Shown piece by piece: positions 22,851 through 33,823 of a DNA stretch of 64,000 nucleotides. Position numbers and translations under genes: made by a program. The DNA comes from Galaxea fascicularis (taxonomy: Eukaryota > Cnidaria > Anthozoa > Scleractinia > Euphylliidae). Location of the stretch: NCBI GenBank assembly GCA_948470475.1, contig OX419343.1, forward strand, positions 763,663-827,662, given 5' to 3'. The notes beneath the pieces are model-generated. The model saw only the letters and a program-made list of their open reading frames with translations. It did not search any database and was not told where the DNA came from. Each line of letters opens with the position of its first letter. The first letter of the stretch is position 1.

Positions 22851-25775
22851 CTGTAATCATTATGGGAAAGCCTCTTAGAAATTATAAGTACAGTCTTTTG
22901 CCGGCTGGCAAACAGGTTAAAACAACTCGGCCGTATCTCAATTAAGTGGTATTGTAGTTGTACAGCTTCAGCGTGTCCCTGGAATACTTGACAGATTACA
23001 CTTTACTGCTGATCTTCACTGCTCATTTCCTTGGCTTGTCCAAGATCCAACCGGATCAATTATGTCTTAGCGACTTCCAGTTCAACCTGTAGACAGAAAA
23101 TTAAAAGCGTTTCAATTATGTACGATCTGACAGTTGCATTGTTACAGAGTCAAGTTATGTATACAAGAAACAAGGTTTCTGCCAAAAAAAAAAGATCCGA
23201 CAGTTGACGGTTTCAGGTTATATTCGTCATCCAGTCACTATTTGAAAACACATCAAAGCAGGACGCAAAACCATCTATACCATCGCGGGCCTATGGTATT
23301 GGCATGGTCCGCTACACTTAAAAACGACAAAAATATGTTCTATGTTTTTCGATGTTCACACCTGAAATAAGAAAGGCACTCTTAAAATAAAGAGCCTCCG
23401 GGCATATTTTCAGCGGCTCGCATAATTCGCTCGGGTTGAACGAAATTTGACAGCATAATTAAAGGTCTCTGAGCCAACTCATTCATGCATAACTGAAGAC
23501 AAAAGTTAGGATTTGTGAAAGCAACGGCGTCACGCTCCCAGGGATCCTTTTAAAACTTGTAAGAGATATTTTTCTCCAATTGAAATTGAGGTAAAGCTCT
23601 ATGGAACTCAAAGTAGAAAGATACAATTCTTATGAATAATCGGCAGTAGAATGAAATTGAAAGATATGGAGATCTGTTTTGGGCTGTTTAAACCCTCCGC
23701 TATAGAGAGAGGTACGGTAGACATCCCCATTCTTTTGCCTGGTTTGACATGGCCGAAGGAAGTTTTCCTGATGACCTTTGCTATTCAAATTTTCGAGACC
23801 AACTCGCGTAACTTCTGAATGTCTTCTCCATGAAATTTCTAAAAGTATATCTCGTCAAGATACATTGATTTGAAAGGCTGTTACTCCAAACTATCGACTT
23901 GCAATAACCCTGTATTACCTCGCGTCGACAGCAGAATTTAGGTTAACCATTGCTAATTTCTTCGTTTGTGCGTACTTGTATCAGTGAATCATAGGAGAAA
24001 GCATTTGCGCATACCTTATTGAGTTTGTGGTCACTTAATAAGTCCCTGAAGCCTGGCAAAATCTCGTTTTTGCACGCGGGTCACTTTTTAGGCGGGCCAG
24101 GACCACCTCACGAGGTGGTCTCGGTCCGCCTGATTTTCTTGGCCCGCATGCCGACATATTTGCATTTAGATAACAAAAAACAAGCGGGCCGTGCCAAAAC
24201 TATTGGCCCGCTTATCTAAATTTAGGAGTGCCGGGTCTAAAATGAATGTCGTGCAAATGGGGCTTAATTATGCATATTTTTTCTGATATGCGATCAATGC
24301 GGGATATTTTAAATTTTTATCACACTGTGCTTTTATTATAAAAGGTCTTGAAAAGTGTAAGTGTTCAAAATATTTTTTTGCTGATTTTAGGCGTCTTAAA
24401 AATGACCAATTAATCTGTCCTCCTTCCAGTCGCAAACACCTGCGGAAAGTTAATCGCTAGAAGGTCGAAAAATCTTGTTAAGTTCAAATCTATAGGTTTG
24501 AAATCTCTTACAAGTTTAAAAAAATCAGCTCAAAGAAAAGCGACACCATCGAATTGAAGGCAATACTGCAGAAGCAGCCGGGTGTTTTGGCGTAACGTTC
24601 TGTAGGTATGCAGTTTACTCTTGGGTGGCTTGTCAACGAATTACTAAATCAAAGTTTCATGGCTGCCGAATCGTCAGAGCGCAGGATTAAGTCGCAGTTT
24701 CTCTTCAAAATTATTTAAGACGTTACATATGGGTTTTATTACGATAATTCAAAATTGAAACGTTAAGCGAAAACAAATGGTTTTATTTTATTTGGATTAG
24801 TCTCCGCGTCATTTGGTGCGATTAAATTGGTAAATTTCAAATCGCTGTTCGTAAAGCAAAGTAACATTGAGTAAGAGTTATTCCGAGAAGATCTGTGAGA
24901 GTATGTGTGACGTTTTGTGGCATCCTTCGCGAAGCCGTAAATTTTATGGGATAAGAAAATACATGTAGTTTGAGCTTGTTTCAATATTCTTTTGCTGATG
25001 AAGTTGACAATATCAAAACTGACTGAAATTAGTCCCTCGTGTTTAGTCTCGCAGAATTCAATAATTATGTTTGTTTTCATCAAATGTCATGAAGCAAGTT
25101 TACAAATAAAAATTAAATTTAGGAAGAAAAGAGTTAAAGTAAAAAGAAACAGAACCAATTTTAACTCGGTGGCACTTTTCCGCAAAAAAACGAGATCAAA
25201 ACCGCAATTTTCTGAAAGTTAATTGACTTTTTGGTCCATCTTGGCCGCCGTGGAAGTCAGTGCTATCGATTTCCTATTTCAGCTGTGATCGTACTTTTAC
25301 AGAATTATCAATTCTGCATTGGGCCAGCTACGTATCTAACCAAATTTCAAAGTGTTGTTCTTGTAAAGAAAAGCAATATTTCAGCTTAAAACTACCAGCT
25401 TAGTCCCGTCCCGACTATCTGACCATGAGTCTCCGAGGATGGAAAATTTCTGACCCGGTAGGAAGAAAATATTGAAAGAGGAGCGTTAAGTTGTCCTTAG
25501 TTTACGTCTCAGCAATTCTTTACGAAAGCTCAAAGAAAATCAACTATAAACCGAGGTAGACAGTAATATATGTGGCTACAAAGAAGCTTAACTATGAAGT
25601 CTTTAATACCAGTTTCCTTACTCCTCAGTGTAAAACAAATCCAACTCCAAGTTCTTGCAATAGCAGTAAATGTATGCAGTGTTGGAGTCGTCGTAAATCG
25701 GACAGCAGGGAGATTGGGATATTTTGATTAAAATAACGCAAAAAAGAACGTCTAACAAGGTCAAAGAAATCTTAC
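22851..25775. other. Probable intronic or intergenic DNA
   Basis: No recognised protein. A hairpin with 18-bp arms (16 of 18 matching) lies at 24092-24131, within GGCGGGCC-rich sequence that looks like a MITE (about 24050-24240). A short open stretch on the - strand near 23915-23955 (MVNLNSAVDA then GTAATA) could be a first coding exon. Both are weak. Confidence 0.25.
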
Positions 25776-25857
25776 CTTCCCATAGTGGAATGTGTTTGAC
25801 CAAATGTTATCCCTGATGGCTGTATCTATCACTTGCTCCATTATCTCGGTTGTATGA
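25776..25857 (-). CDS. Unrecognised candidate internal exon
   Basis: The 82-nt stretch reads HTTEIMEQVIDTAIRDNIWS then NTFHYGK between an acceptor (GTTTCAG) and a perfect donor (GTAAGA). It needs two nucleotides from the previous exon and ends in phase 0. Composition is convincingly protein-like, but I do not recognise the family. Possible partner of the terminal exon at 22678-22850. Confidence 0.4.
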
Positions 25858-26019
25858 CTGAAACACTGGAGAGAACAAATAAACAGTATTAGAAAGAGTG
25901 GGATACATCCGAGTAGAAAAATAATGTAACCTGAACTGAAATTCTCTTTACACTATTTGATCAAATCAAATTGAAATTCCTTCTATGAAATTATTTTACT
26001 AGAATGTGTGTGTGTGTGT

Positions 26020-26365
26020 AATCTTCTCGATGCCTAGTGGCACTCCTAAGAGGTTACCAAGGAGGTTTCTGCGACTCAACAGGGGCTCTTGGAGACAGGT
26101 GGTCAGCCCAACTACCTTATGTGTGTGAGAGCAGACCACAGCAACGCGAACTACGGTCCCTACTCTTCTCGATCAGTGTGTGGGTTCTTTTACGTCCCCA
26201 TCCAGTTTTACGTGGGGAGGTGAAGGAGACAAGGCCAGCAGCTTAACGTCACTGCCCACTGACTGGATCATCTGAACTAAAGTAGACGTTGAGGACACAG
26301 CCAGCATGATCTTACCAGGACCTTGGTTTGTGCACCGGTCTGAGAGTTTGAACCCGAAAATCATG
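26020..26365 (-). mobile_element. tRNA-derived SINE, copy 2
   Basis: On the - strand GGGTTCAAACTCTCAGACCG near 26345 is the B-box region, followed by ACAAACCAAGG, GGTAAGATCATGCTGGCTG, and a long body ending CAGAAACCTCCTTGG and CCTCTTAGGAG. This matches the + strand copy at 30.1 kb segment by segment. The tRNA head is incomplete here. Confidence 0.75.
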
Positions 26366-27890
26366 AACCCACCGTGTGGAAAGTCTCCCCTCCCTTATTA
26401 GCAAGGTTTGACGTTCCTCAAGATCTTACGCTTTCTGTTTTTCCTTGTTGTCGCAAGCAATCACTAAATTTAATCAAAGATGGATGGCAGAAAACAAACA
26501 ATGAAAAAATGTATATTTTAGGTTCTGGTGCTATGCGTAAAAGCCAACTAAAAAGAAACCGATTGGCAAAACGCAAAGGATTAGATTTCCATGGGATTGT
26601 GGATATATGTAAATGTTGTTTCACCTTTCCGTCCTGGAAAATCCCAGAAACTACTGAGGGGCACTAAAATAATTTTTCTGTATATCTGGCAAAGGCACTA
26701 AAGAAAATCGATAGAAATCGGCAAAAATAACTGTAACAACTCTAATTGTAATAATTCTTTTTGTGGTTACTGGCTGTTAAGCCAGTCACCATAATGTCAT
26801 CGGGTGCGTGAGTGAGAGTGTCCGTGACTTTTCGGAAGCTTTCGGAGTAATCTCACTTCGTGAGACCGAAAACACCCCGAGATTTACCGGAGTTATTGTA
26901 ATCGATTTTCACCTTTTAACGTGGGTTGTAATGAGAATAACTGCTTTTTATACATTTTGTAATTGCTACCGTTTTATTGAATATTACATTTCAAATGAAA
27001 ATATTTGGATATTCGAAAACGTGGCGCAAGAGAAATCGTGGTACGAATGTCGAATGTCTCCGATCTCTGTGAGCCATAAGTAGTCAAAGAACATTGCAGA
27101 CTCGTTTTCCCATGTGCTTTGACGTGACTATTTCGTGGTGATAATGATGAAGAAATCCCTCTTCGAGGACAGATCCGAAAGTGTGGTTTTGAAGTTCGTT
27201 TGACTGCTTAGACTGGGGATCCACTTTGCACCGTGCTTTTATATCCTTCGATTCGTCTTGTATTTCCAAACAACTTTTATCAGTCTGATCAGTGAAGTTT
27301 GTAAAAGAACGTGCTCAATTCGAGTCAATAAATTGACCTAAATTGTGCCATACAAGAGCCTAGCAGTTCGCTTGCTTTGCTTTGCGTAGCTTTATTCGAG
27401 CCGAAAATAAAACGCCTTTACATTTTAACGTTGCTTTGGTTTTGTGTATTGAACCATGAACAATTGCACAGACTGTCATGACATAAACTTATGTTTTTGC
27501 CAGCGATCGAACCAACAACTTCCCTGTTTATTGACCCGTGAATAATTGGATAGCTGGCGTGTTCCATTGATCAAACCAATGAGTTCCCGTGAATCGAACC
27601 AGCGAGTTCACTAATCGAACCAGTATGTTCACTCACAACTTATCGAACGATGCTTGTAATACTCTACTAATTGTTTACATTTCCATTTATTTGTACGTAT
27701 GAAAAGATAGATTCTCACTGTGGGCAACCATTCAAATTTAGTGTTACTGTATTAAACATCGACCAACACATCCCGCGTAAACGCCTTTGGCGTCTTGTTC
27801 TTTCTTGATAACAGCAAATTTATCTATAGTATTATGTCAGTAGACACACTTTGATCTATTTACAATGTAATATGTGGTCCTTTGCGAGGT
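26366..27890. other. Unassigned DNA
   Basis: No recognised protein. A short hairpin around AATCTCACTTCGTGAGAC occurs near 26850 in TTCGGA-like sequence. At 27500-27640 the motif TCGAACCA with GAGTTC or AGTTCAC recurs several times. Confidence 0.3.
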
Positions 27891-27891
27891 T

Positions 27892-28119
27892 ATGCAGACT
27901 CGTAACGATCTTTTCACAAATCCTGAGATTTGTTTACTTAAAGCCCTTGATAATTCTATGGCAAACCACCTTAAAATAAAGCTTTCAAAGTTACGCAAGG
28001 AACAATCAATACAAACAAATCGTGCACATTCCAAGAATCTTCCGGCGCGTCAATACACGAGTTCCTTTGATTTGAGAATCGCTGAAATCAAAACGTTGCT
28101 GATGTTAATCAGTAACTAC
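27892..28119 (+). CDS. Unrecognised candidate first coding exon
   Basis: An ATG at 27892 (in-frame TAA just upstream at 27868) opens about 76 codons that run into a GTATGT donor at 28120. It reads MQTRNDLFTNPEICLLKALD, MANHLKIKLSKLRKEQS, and LRIAEIKTLLMLISNY. It is lysine/leucine-rich and probably helical, with no signal peptide. The following exon was not identified, and no family is recognised. Confidence 0.3.
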
Positions 28120-30108
28120 GGTATGTAGTTCCCGGATTGTTTTTGCATTTGACTTCATATTTACTTTCGAGAAAGCAACAACCGAAACTTTCATATTAAA
28201 CAGATAGCATGTGGTCGGCTACTCCCGTTAACCCAAGAGTGTCGTAAACAGATTCGTTTCAGTTCAGTCCGTAGCAATCGAATTTGGCGTTGCATTTTCG
28301 TGACGATGAATTCGTCTTTTCAACAAAATTTACACACTGTTGTGAATTTTCTAGTTTTAAACTGAAAGACAAGTACATATACAGTTTAGTTAGAAATTTT
28401 CCTCAGTTATGCAAACCAACTTTATGCCTCAGTTGTGTGACCACTGAAACAAACTTTCCCGGGCCTGGCAAACCTATCCATACAAATGGCAGATCCGAAG
28501 GCTTGTCACCAGAGTAATTTGCTGTTCTCTGGCAGTAAACGTTTTATTAAAGTTGTGTTTTCTCCAAAGGTTTTCGGCCTTCATCTTGTCCCGATATTAC
28601 AATAAGCTCCCAAAATATTATCGAGGTATTACTTTAATCAGTCTTCCTCAGAAATTTGGGCCTTGGTCAAGCTTTGATTCCGAAACTGAAACTGAAAAAC
28701 TTTGTTACGAGATAACTGTTTCCGAAAACTAAACCTTTTTTGTGTATTTCGAGAGGAATTACTTCAATGAAAGTAAAACAATGCAGCTTACGAAGCAACG
28801 AAATGTGCGTCGGTGAACTTTTTGAAGAGGAAATGAGCTTGCCGACTAAACGAGACAACTCCGGCCGATAGAAAGTTATAGTGGACTACTTGCCATTCCC
28901 CATTGGAATGGATTTTGTATGTTACGAAGAAGAAGAAGAAGAAGAAGAAGAAGAAGAAAGAGGAGTGTTTGACCGAGAGGAAAAGTGTCCGGGAAATAGA
29001 ACCACATACCATTTGTAGTTTACGATTGTTGTCGACTGCCATCGACTGCCGAAAAAGTTCGAAGTCATTCGTACGCTGACACGACTTGTCCGTAGACAGT
29101 GATCTCAACCAGTTCGAATTCCCCGTAGAAGTAGTTTTGCAATTGTTATCTACTGCAAAACATACGGAAGTTACAGTATTGCTTATAAGCCATATATATG
29201 GATCAGAAATATTCTCGTTGTTATCTACTTTGCTTTTTGATAACAATTCAAATATTTTTGTTCAAGTTTTTTGTTGTGATATACTTCTGATAGGAACAAG
29301 GATTCAGTTCAACTGCATTGATTTGGTTTTAATCATCCAATCGATTTCTACTGATTTCTATCGAGACTACGCCAGGGTGTAATTAAATCAAAACGTAGAC
29401 TACAAACCGGGAGGGGTAAATTTTCGAAGTACCCTCCCTTTCATTCCCCCCCAGGCAAATCCCCTTAAAGGTATATCAAGCTTTTACTTTCCAACTGTTT
29501 CTTTGCTTTTACAGCTAGGTCCACAGTCAACGCGACGCGCCGTTTCTCTCCGTAAAACTTCTCAACTTCTTCTTCCTTCTACCCTCAGGCCCACAAACAC
29601 CGCCAATGACAAATGGGTTTTGTCCTTGAACCTTGGTCGGCGTCTGCTAATGTCTTTTAGCAAGGAAAGGCCGTTCAGCTCCTCTTCTCAATTCTTTCGT
29701 CAACTTTCCAACAACCGACTGTTTGCCACTTCAACCACCAACCAGTAACCACGAAACTTCCATTTATATATAGGCATAATTAGTTTAGCAACTAACACTT
29801 TACATGCATAATTATTGTAAAACGCGGTACCTTACACTCCTATGTGCTAAACACGATACCTTACAATCCTATGATAGCAACGCTTTACTATACTAAATCA
29901 ACACTTAAGAACAATAAACTTACACGCTTTTAGTTACAGACTACGTTACAATACATCTCTAATTACAAACCACTACACTACAACGTTGAATTAAGACTAG
30001 TTAATTAACACTAGGACCATACGAAATACTAAGACCGAAAAACTGAAAAAAAAGCTAAATTACAACATGACAAAAAATAGAAAATTTCGTGACGGCGATG
30101 CAGTTGAA
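28120..30108. other. Unassigned DNA with a GAA microsatellite
   Basis: A (GAA)n tract lies at about 28927-28958. An 81-codon open frame at 29503-29748 is Ser/Arg/Leu-rich and unrecognised. The stretch 29760-30010 repeats TACCTTACA / CTACACTAC-like motifs. No gene was identified. Confidence 0.3.
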
Positions 30109-30525
30109 AAAGCGCTTTATTGTTGATGCTACTTCGGTTCGCAGAGCATCGGACTGCTGAGCAGGAGGTCGCGGGCTCAAACCCCAGACCGGACCACAAA
30201 CCAGGGTTCCTGGTAAGATCATGCTGGCTGTGTACCACTCTAACGACTGCTTCAGTTCAGATAATCGCGTCATTGGACAGTAGCCGCTAGCCTTATCTCC
30301 TACACTGTTCCACACGTGAAACTGGAAGGTGATGTCAAAGAACCCACACGCCGAATGAAACTTAGAGCAGGGAACATAAGTTCTTGGTGCTGTTTTCGTC
30401 TGCCCTCACACACGTCAGGGGCGGGCTGGCCACTTATCCCCAGGAGCCTCTGATGGGTTACAGAAACCTCCAAGTAAACCTCTTAGGAGGTCCCTAATCA
30501 CCACTTGGCGTAGAAAGGACTAACT
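30109..30525 (+). mobile_element. tRNA-derived SINE, copy 3 (best preserved)
   Basis: The head has GTTCGCAGAGCATCGGAC (A-box-like region) and CGGGCTCAAACCCC (B-box), then CCACAAACCAGG, GGTAAGATCATGCTGGCTG, GTGATGTCAAAGAACCCACA, CCCTCACACACGTCAGG and CAGAAACCTCCAAGTAAACC. It is the same family as the - strand copies at 1.7 and 26.0 kb. The head is not an intact tRNA. Confidence 0.75.
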
Positions 30526-31335
30526 TGAATGCATAATTTATGTATGAATCAATACAAACGAATTCGTTTGAAATTCACGACGGTGTTTATTTTTCGGAAT
30601 CCTTGAAATTTGGCGGTAAAGGAAAAACCCAAACTTTCCCCTATCTTCTTAGGTATCACTGAATAGAGATGTTTGTCCCCACCGTTAAAACGATATAGAC
30701 TTTACGAAAAGTTCCTAATTCAAATAAATGGAAATTAATTGACTAGCAATCTGCAAAAACATACTAGATACCGCCAATTGGTCGCCCTTATTATTTCAAG
30801 TACATTTTAAACAAAAGCTATGGGCTTGTAGCCACGTTACTCCAGTTAACTGAATTGAATAACACGTGTTGGACTTATCTGAATTAGCTGGAGCTTGAGT
30901 GGCAGGGTGATTGAACATTGTTGCTGGGCTTGCGTTCCCCAATCGTATGTTTTTCATAACCATTCACATTTTGACCTGAAAGATAGAAACCGATCGATTA
31001 GACAATATTTATTGCATAATAAAAACAGAGCGGACCACACCATATAGACAGACGGTAGGGCATCGTGACCACTCATTCAACAGAATTTCGACTCGGATAC
31101 CATGGTCTGAATACTGTGAGCGGTGTTACAGCAAAGAAGGAAGGAAAACCTGCCGTCGTGCGAACACGTTCTCGAGAAAACCTAAATTTTGGTCATTTCA
31201 CGTTGTTGTCAGTTGCAGAGGACGGTAAAGAAATGTACCAAACTGTAAACGCTAGTGCAGTGGAGCGATCATTTTTGCTCATTAATCCCATTATTTTGTG
31301 GCGTTCTCGTTGCCGTTGCCGTTCTCGTTGCTTAA
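30526..31335. other. Unassigned DNA with a possible - strand terminal exon
   Basis: On the - strand, 30884-30974 reads QNVNGYEKHTIGERKPSNNV then a short Ser-rich end and stop, after a good acceptor (TTTCTATCTTTCAG). No upstream exon joins it in phase. A 38-bp sequence at about 30668-30705 (GATGTTTGTCCCCACC) is repeated at 33303-33342. Confidence 0.25.
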
Positions 31336-31672
31336 AGGGGCACTGTCACGCTATCGTACCATCACTTAAAAGGTTAAAGGTGCTAATGCATCAGTGGAAA
31401 CCTTAAAATAATGGTCTGGTTTTGTTCCTAAATACCGTAGTACTGCATTGACAGCATAAGCTCCTGTATTCCATCAAAGATGACGAGGATGGAAATGGAT
31501 TGAAATTTGAAAAACTTGCCAATTTTTCCAAAATTTCAAGCTATGCGCTGAAAAATCGTCAAAAAGGTTATATGGTTAGCTCTCCCTGCTTTTTTATACG
31601 ATAACAGGTAAAAGGCAGTTATTTTGGCAGAACTGAACCAAAAACAGCAAAAATCCCGGTGACAGTGCTCAT
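31336..31672. mobile_element. TTAA-flanked MITE
   Basis: A 337-bp element flanked by TTAA (31332-31335, 31673-31676) with imperfect inverted ends AGGGGCACTGTCACG and, read inverted, ATGAGCACTGTCACC. No coding capacity. It is a different sequence family from the element at 7663-7764. Confidence 0.7.
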
Positions 31673-31676
31673 TTAA

Positions 31677-32671
31677 TCTCCCTATAATTATGTTGCGGGA
31701 TTACGGTGCGTGTTTCATGCAAGAGAAAGATGGACGAACCGAAACGAATTTAAAAAAAAACAAATCCGGTGAAATCTTAGCTTCTGTAATCGTGGATTTT
31801 TTCGCATCGTTCCTGTACGCTCCACCAATCGTGTAAGTTATAATTCACTCATTATGTCATCTAACTAACAAGAGAGAAGAAAAGGAGACCAGTTACTTAA
31901 AATTGTATACACTCGGGTCTGGATGCGAAATGCTGCTGTTTAGCGACAGAAAATCTTACGACGCTCACATCATCATCTCGAAACTGAGCAACGAAATCAG
32001 GTTGAGTTCGTCTCACAAGATTTTGTTCAGATTAACCGGCCATGTTCAAGAACGAAACTTAAATCGCTGATGTTCGCTTGATCTTGCCGGCAATAACTTA
32101 CCAAGACAAATTTCACAGTCAAACCAGATAAAAATTCTAGAAGAACTAACCTGTAGAGAACTCTGATCTTTCACAGCGCACATCAAATAAGACCGCGAAC
32201 CAAGGATTTCAAAATGAACCTCAGCAGCACACAGCGGACACCGCTCGAACTAACGGGAGTGCCTTTTGTCTCACCTCTTTTTGTACTGCATTAAAAATTC
32301 ATAGCGTAATCTACAATGTAAAATATTTGGATCGGCTTGAAAACACCGAGCAACTAACACGTTAACGAAGCTCACTTGTCAGACTGATTGGGCGATGTTG
32401 CTTCTGGTATTTTTAGTCTACATAGGCTAATTACATGTTGTTTCTTTAGGCTGCATTTTTGTTCGAACAATGGGACAGGCGACGAATCAGTGAAGGATGG
32501 AATTAAAGGAGCGTGAAGTTAGGATTCCAGTGTATTAACACGTTCACTCATCGTAATCCGCTGACATGGGGTGTTACAAACAAATGAAAATTAGTTTGAA
32601 TTTTAAGCAGCGTTGCTTAGCCTTGCCAAATTTTGTGGTGTGGTTTAACCTTCACCCCTTGGAGCTCACAA
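31677..32671. other. Unassigned DNA
   Basis: No recognised gene or repeat family. A possible small - strand exon at about 32155-32190 ends in a GTTAGT donor but cannot be connected to anything. Confidence 0.25.
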
Positions 32672-33000
32672 TTTTCCGAGAGCGAACTGTTTGCTTCTCG
32701 GAACAGAAAATGTCCGCGGACAAATATCCGAGCATATTTTCGCGCCAAATGGAGACTGTTTTATATACTCCCCAAATGCGTGTTGCGAAAAATATTTCAA
32801 GGATAATAAAGACAGTAGCCCCCATTTGGCTTTAAAAATCTGCTCGGATATTTATCCTTGCACATAATCAGTTCCTCGAAACGTAAAGTTTTCCGAGAGC
32901 GAAGCTATTCGTTTCTCGGAACAGATGATGTCCTCGGACACACACGCGAGCATATTTTCACGCCAAATGGAGAATGGTGTTTATTTATCCCATGCCGACC
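32672..33000. repeat. Diverged direct repeats of about 100 bp, 217 bp apart
   Basis: TTTTCCGAGAGCGAA at 32673 and again at 32889 opens two copies sharing CTTCTCGGAACAGA, GAGCATATTTTC and GCCAAATGGAGA. Between them CTCGGATATTTATCC is the inverse of part of the first copy, so the unit may be a palindromic MITE with a partial second copy. Confidence 0.6.
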
Positions 33001-33354
33001 AATGGAGGTCGACATGGTTGACAAACGTCCTCTGATCTTACTTGCGAGAGAAAATCGCCAGTTTCAACAAAATCTCTTCACTTTCACTTGTTAAACATGT
33101 GATTATTACAGGTCGACGGGACATGATAAACAAACACAATTAAAATCAAGAAACATTTGGACGTATCCGTCTCGTGGAACGTCTTGGAACTTAAAACGCG
33201 ACATTTGGATAAACTTATGCTTTTGTAAGGCTGAAGAAGGATGTAGTTGTAAGGCTATAGCGACAAAAATATATCCATCAACTTTGCACTCTTAATCCTA
33301 AAAGATGTTTGTCCCCACCATTAAAATGATATAGACTTTAATCAAATAATGCAA

Positions 33355-33592
33355 TACAAATGCAAGCAGGTGAGTACAAATGGAAGCAAGTGAGTATAAA
33401 TGCAAGCAGGTGAGTACAAATGGAAGCAAGTGAGTATAAATGCAAGCAAGTGAGTACAAATGAAGAGAAGTGAGTATAATTGAGGGCAAGTGAGTATATA
33501 TGAACGTAAGTGAGTATAAGTGAATGTACGTGAGTACAAATGAAGAGAAGTGAGTATAATTGTAGGTAAGTGCGTGTTAGTGGAGGTAGGTG
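33355..33592. repeat. 20-bp minisatellite containing splice-donor-like sequence
   Basis: About 11.5 units of the type AAATGCAAGCAGGTGAGTAC. The first units are well conserved and alternate C/G and G/A variants; later ones decay. The core (C/A)AGGTGAGT or AAGTGAGT matches the U1-paired 5' splice-site consensus. The array ends about 230 bp before the WASL start codon. Confidence 0.85.
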
Positions 33593-33659
33593 TTTTTGTC
33601 AGTTGGTGTATTTATATATGTTGGATTGTAATGTATTAGTGCCTTATATGTGGGCTAGC

Positions 33660-33823
33660 ATGACGTTCTTGCCCAGAACTGGACTACATCCTTCCCTAAA
33701 TGATTGGGACCCTGGGAATGAGGTTGTACATTGGCGTTGTCCAACCTCGTTCCCAGGTTCTCTGTCCTCTGCCTCCCTTGGAGACAGAGGAGAGAGAGCC
33801 TGGGAACGAGGTTGTGGCTCGTC
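33660..33823. mobile_element. Palindromic MITE directly upstream of the WASL start codon
   Basis: CAACCTCGTTCCCAGG at 33739 and CCTGGGAACGAGGTTG ending at 33814 form a hairpin around a GAGACAGAGG-like centre. A further partial copy (CCCTGGGAATGAGGTTG) lies at 33710-33726. The hairpin ends ten bases before the ATG at 33824, so it forms part of the 5' leader or promoter. Confidence 0.7.

Noticed and set aside
29503..29748. 81-codon Ser/Arg-rich frame as a gene
   Set aside because: No start context, domain or adjoining exons; left as unassigned.
30120..30190. tRNA gene
   Set aside because: Only A- and B-box-like words are present. It shares a long body with two other copies, so it is a SINE.
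33355..33592. CRISPR-like direct repeats
   Set aside because: Units are contiguous 20-mers without spacers, in a eukaryotic context.
33731..33823. N-terminal extension of WASL through the palindromic repeat
   Set aside because: The extension opens with TTG, not ATG, and its peptide is the translation of a dispersed MITE. An in-frame TGA lies at 33719.
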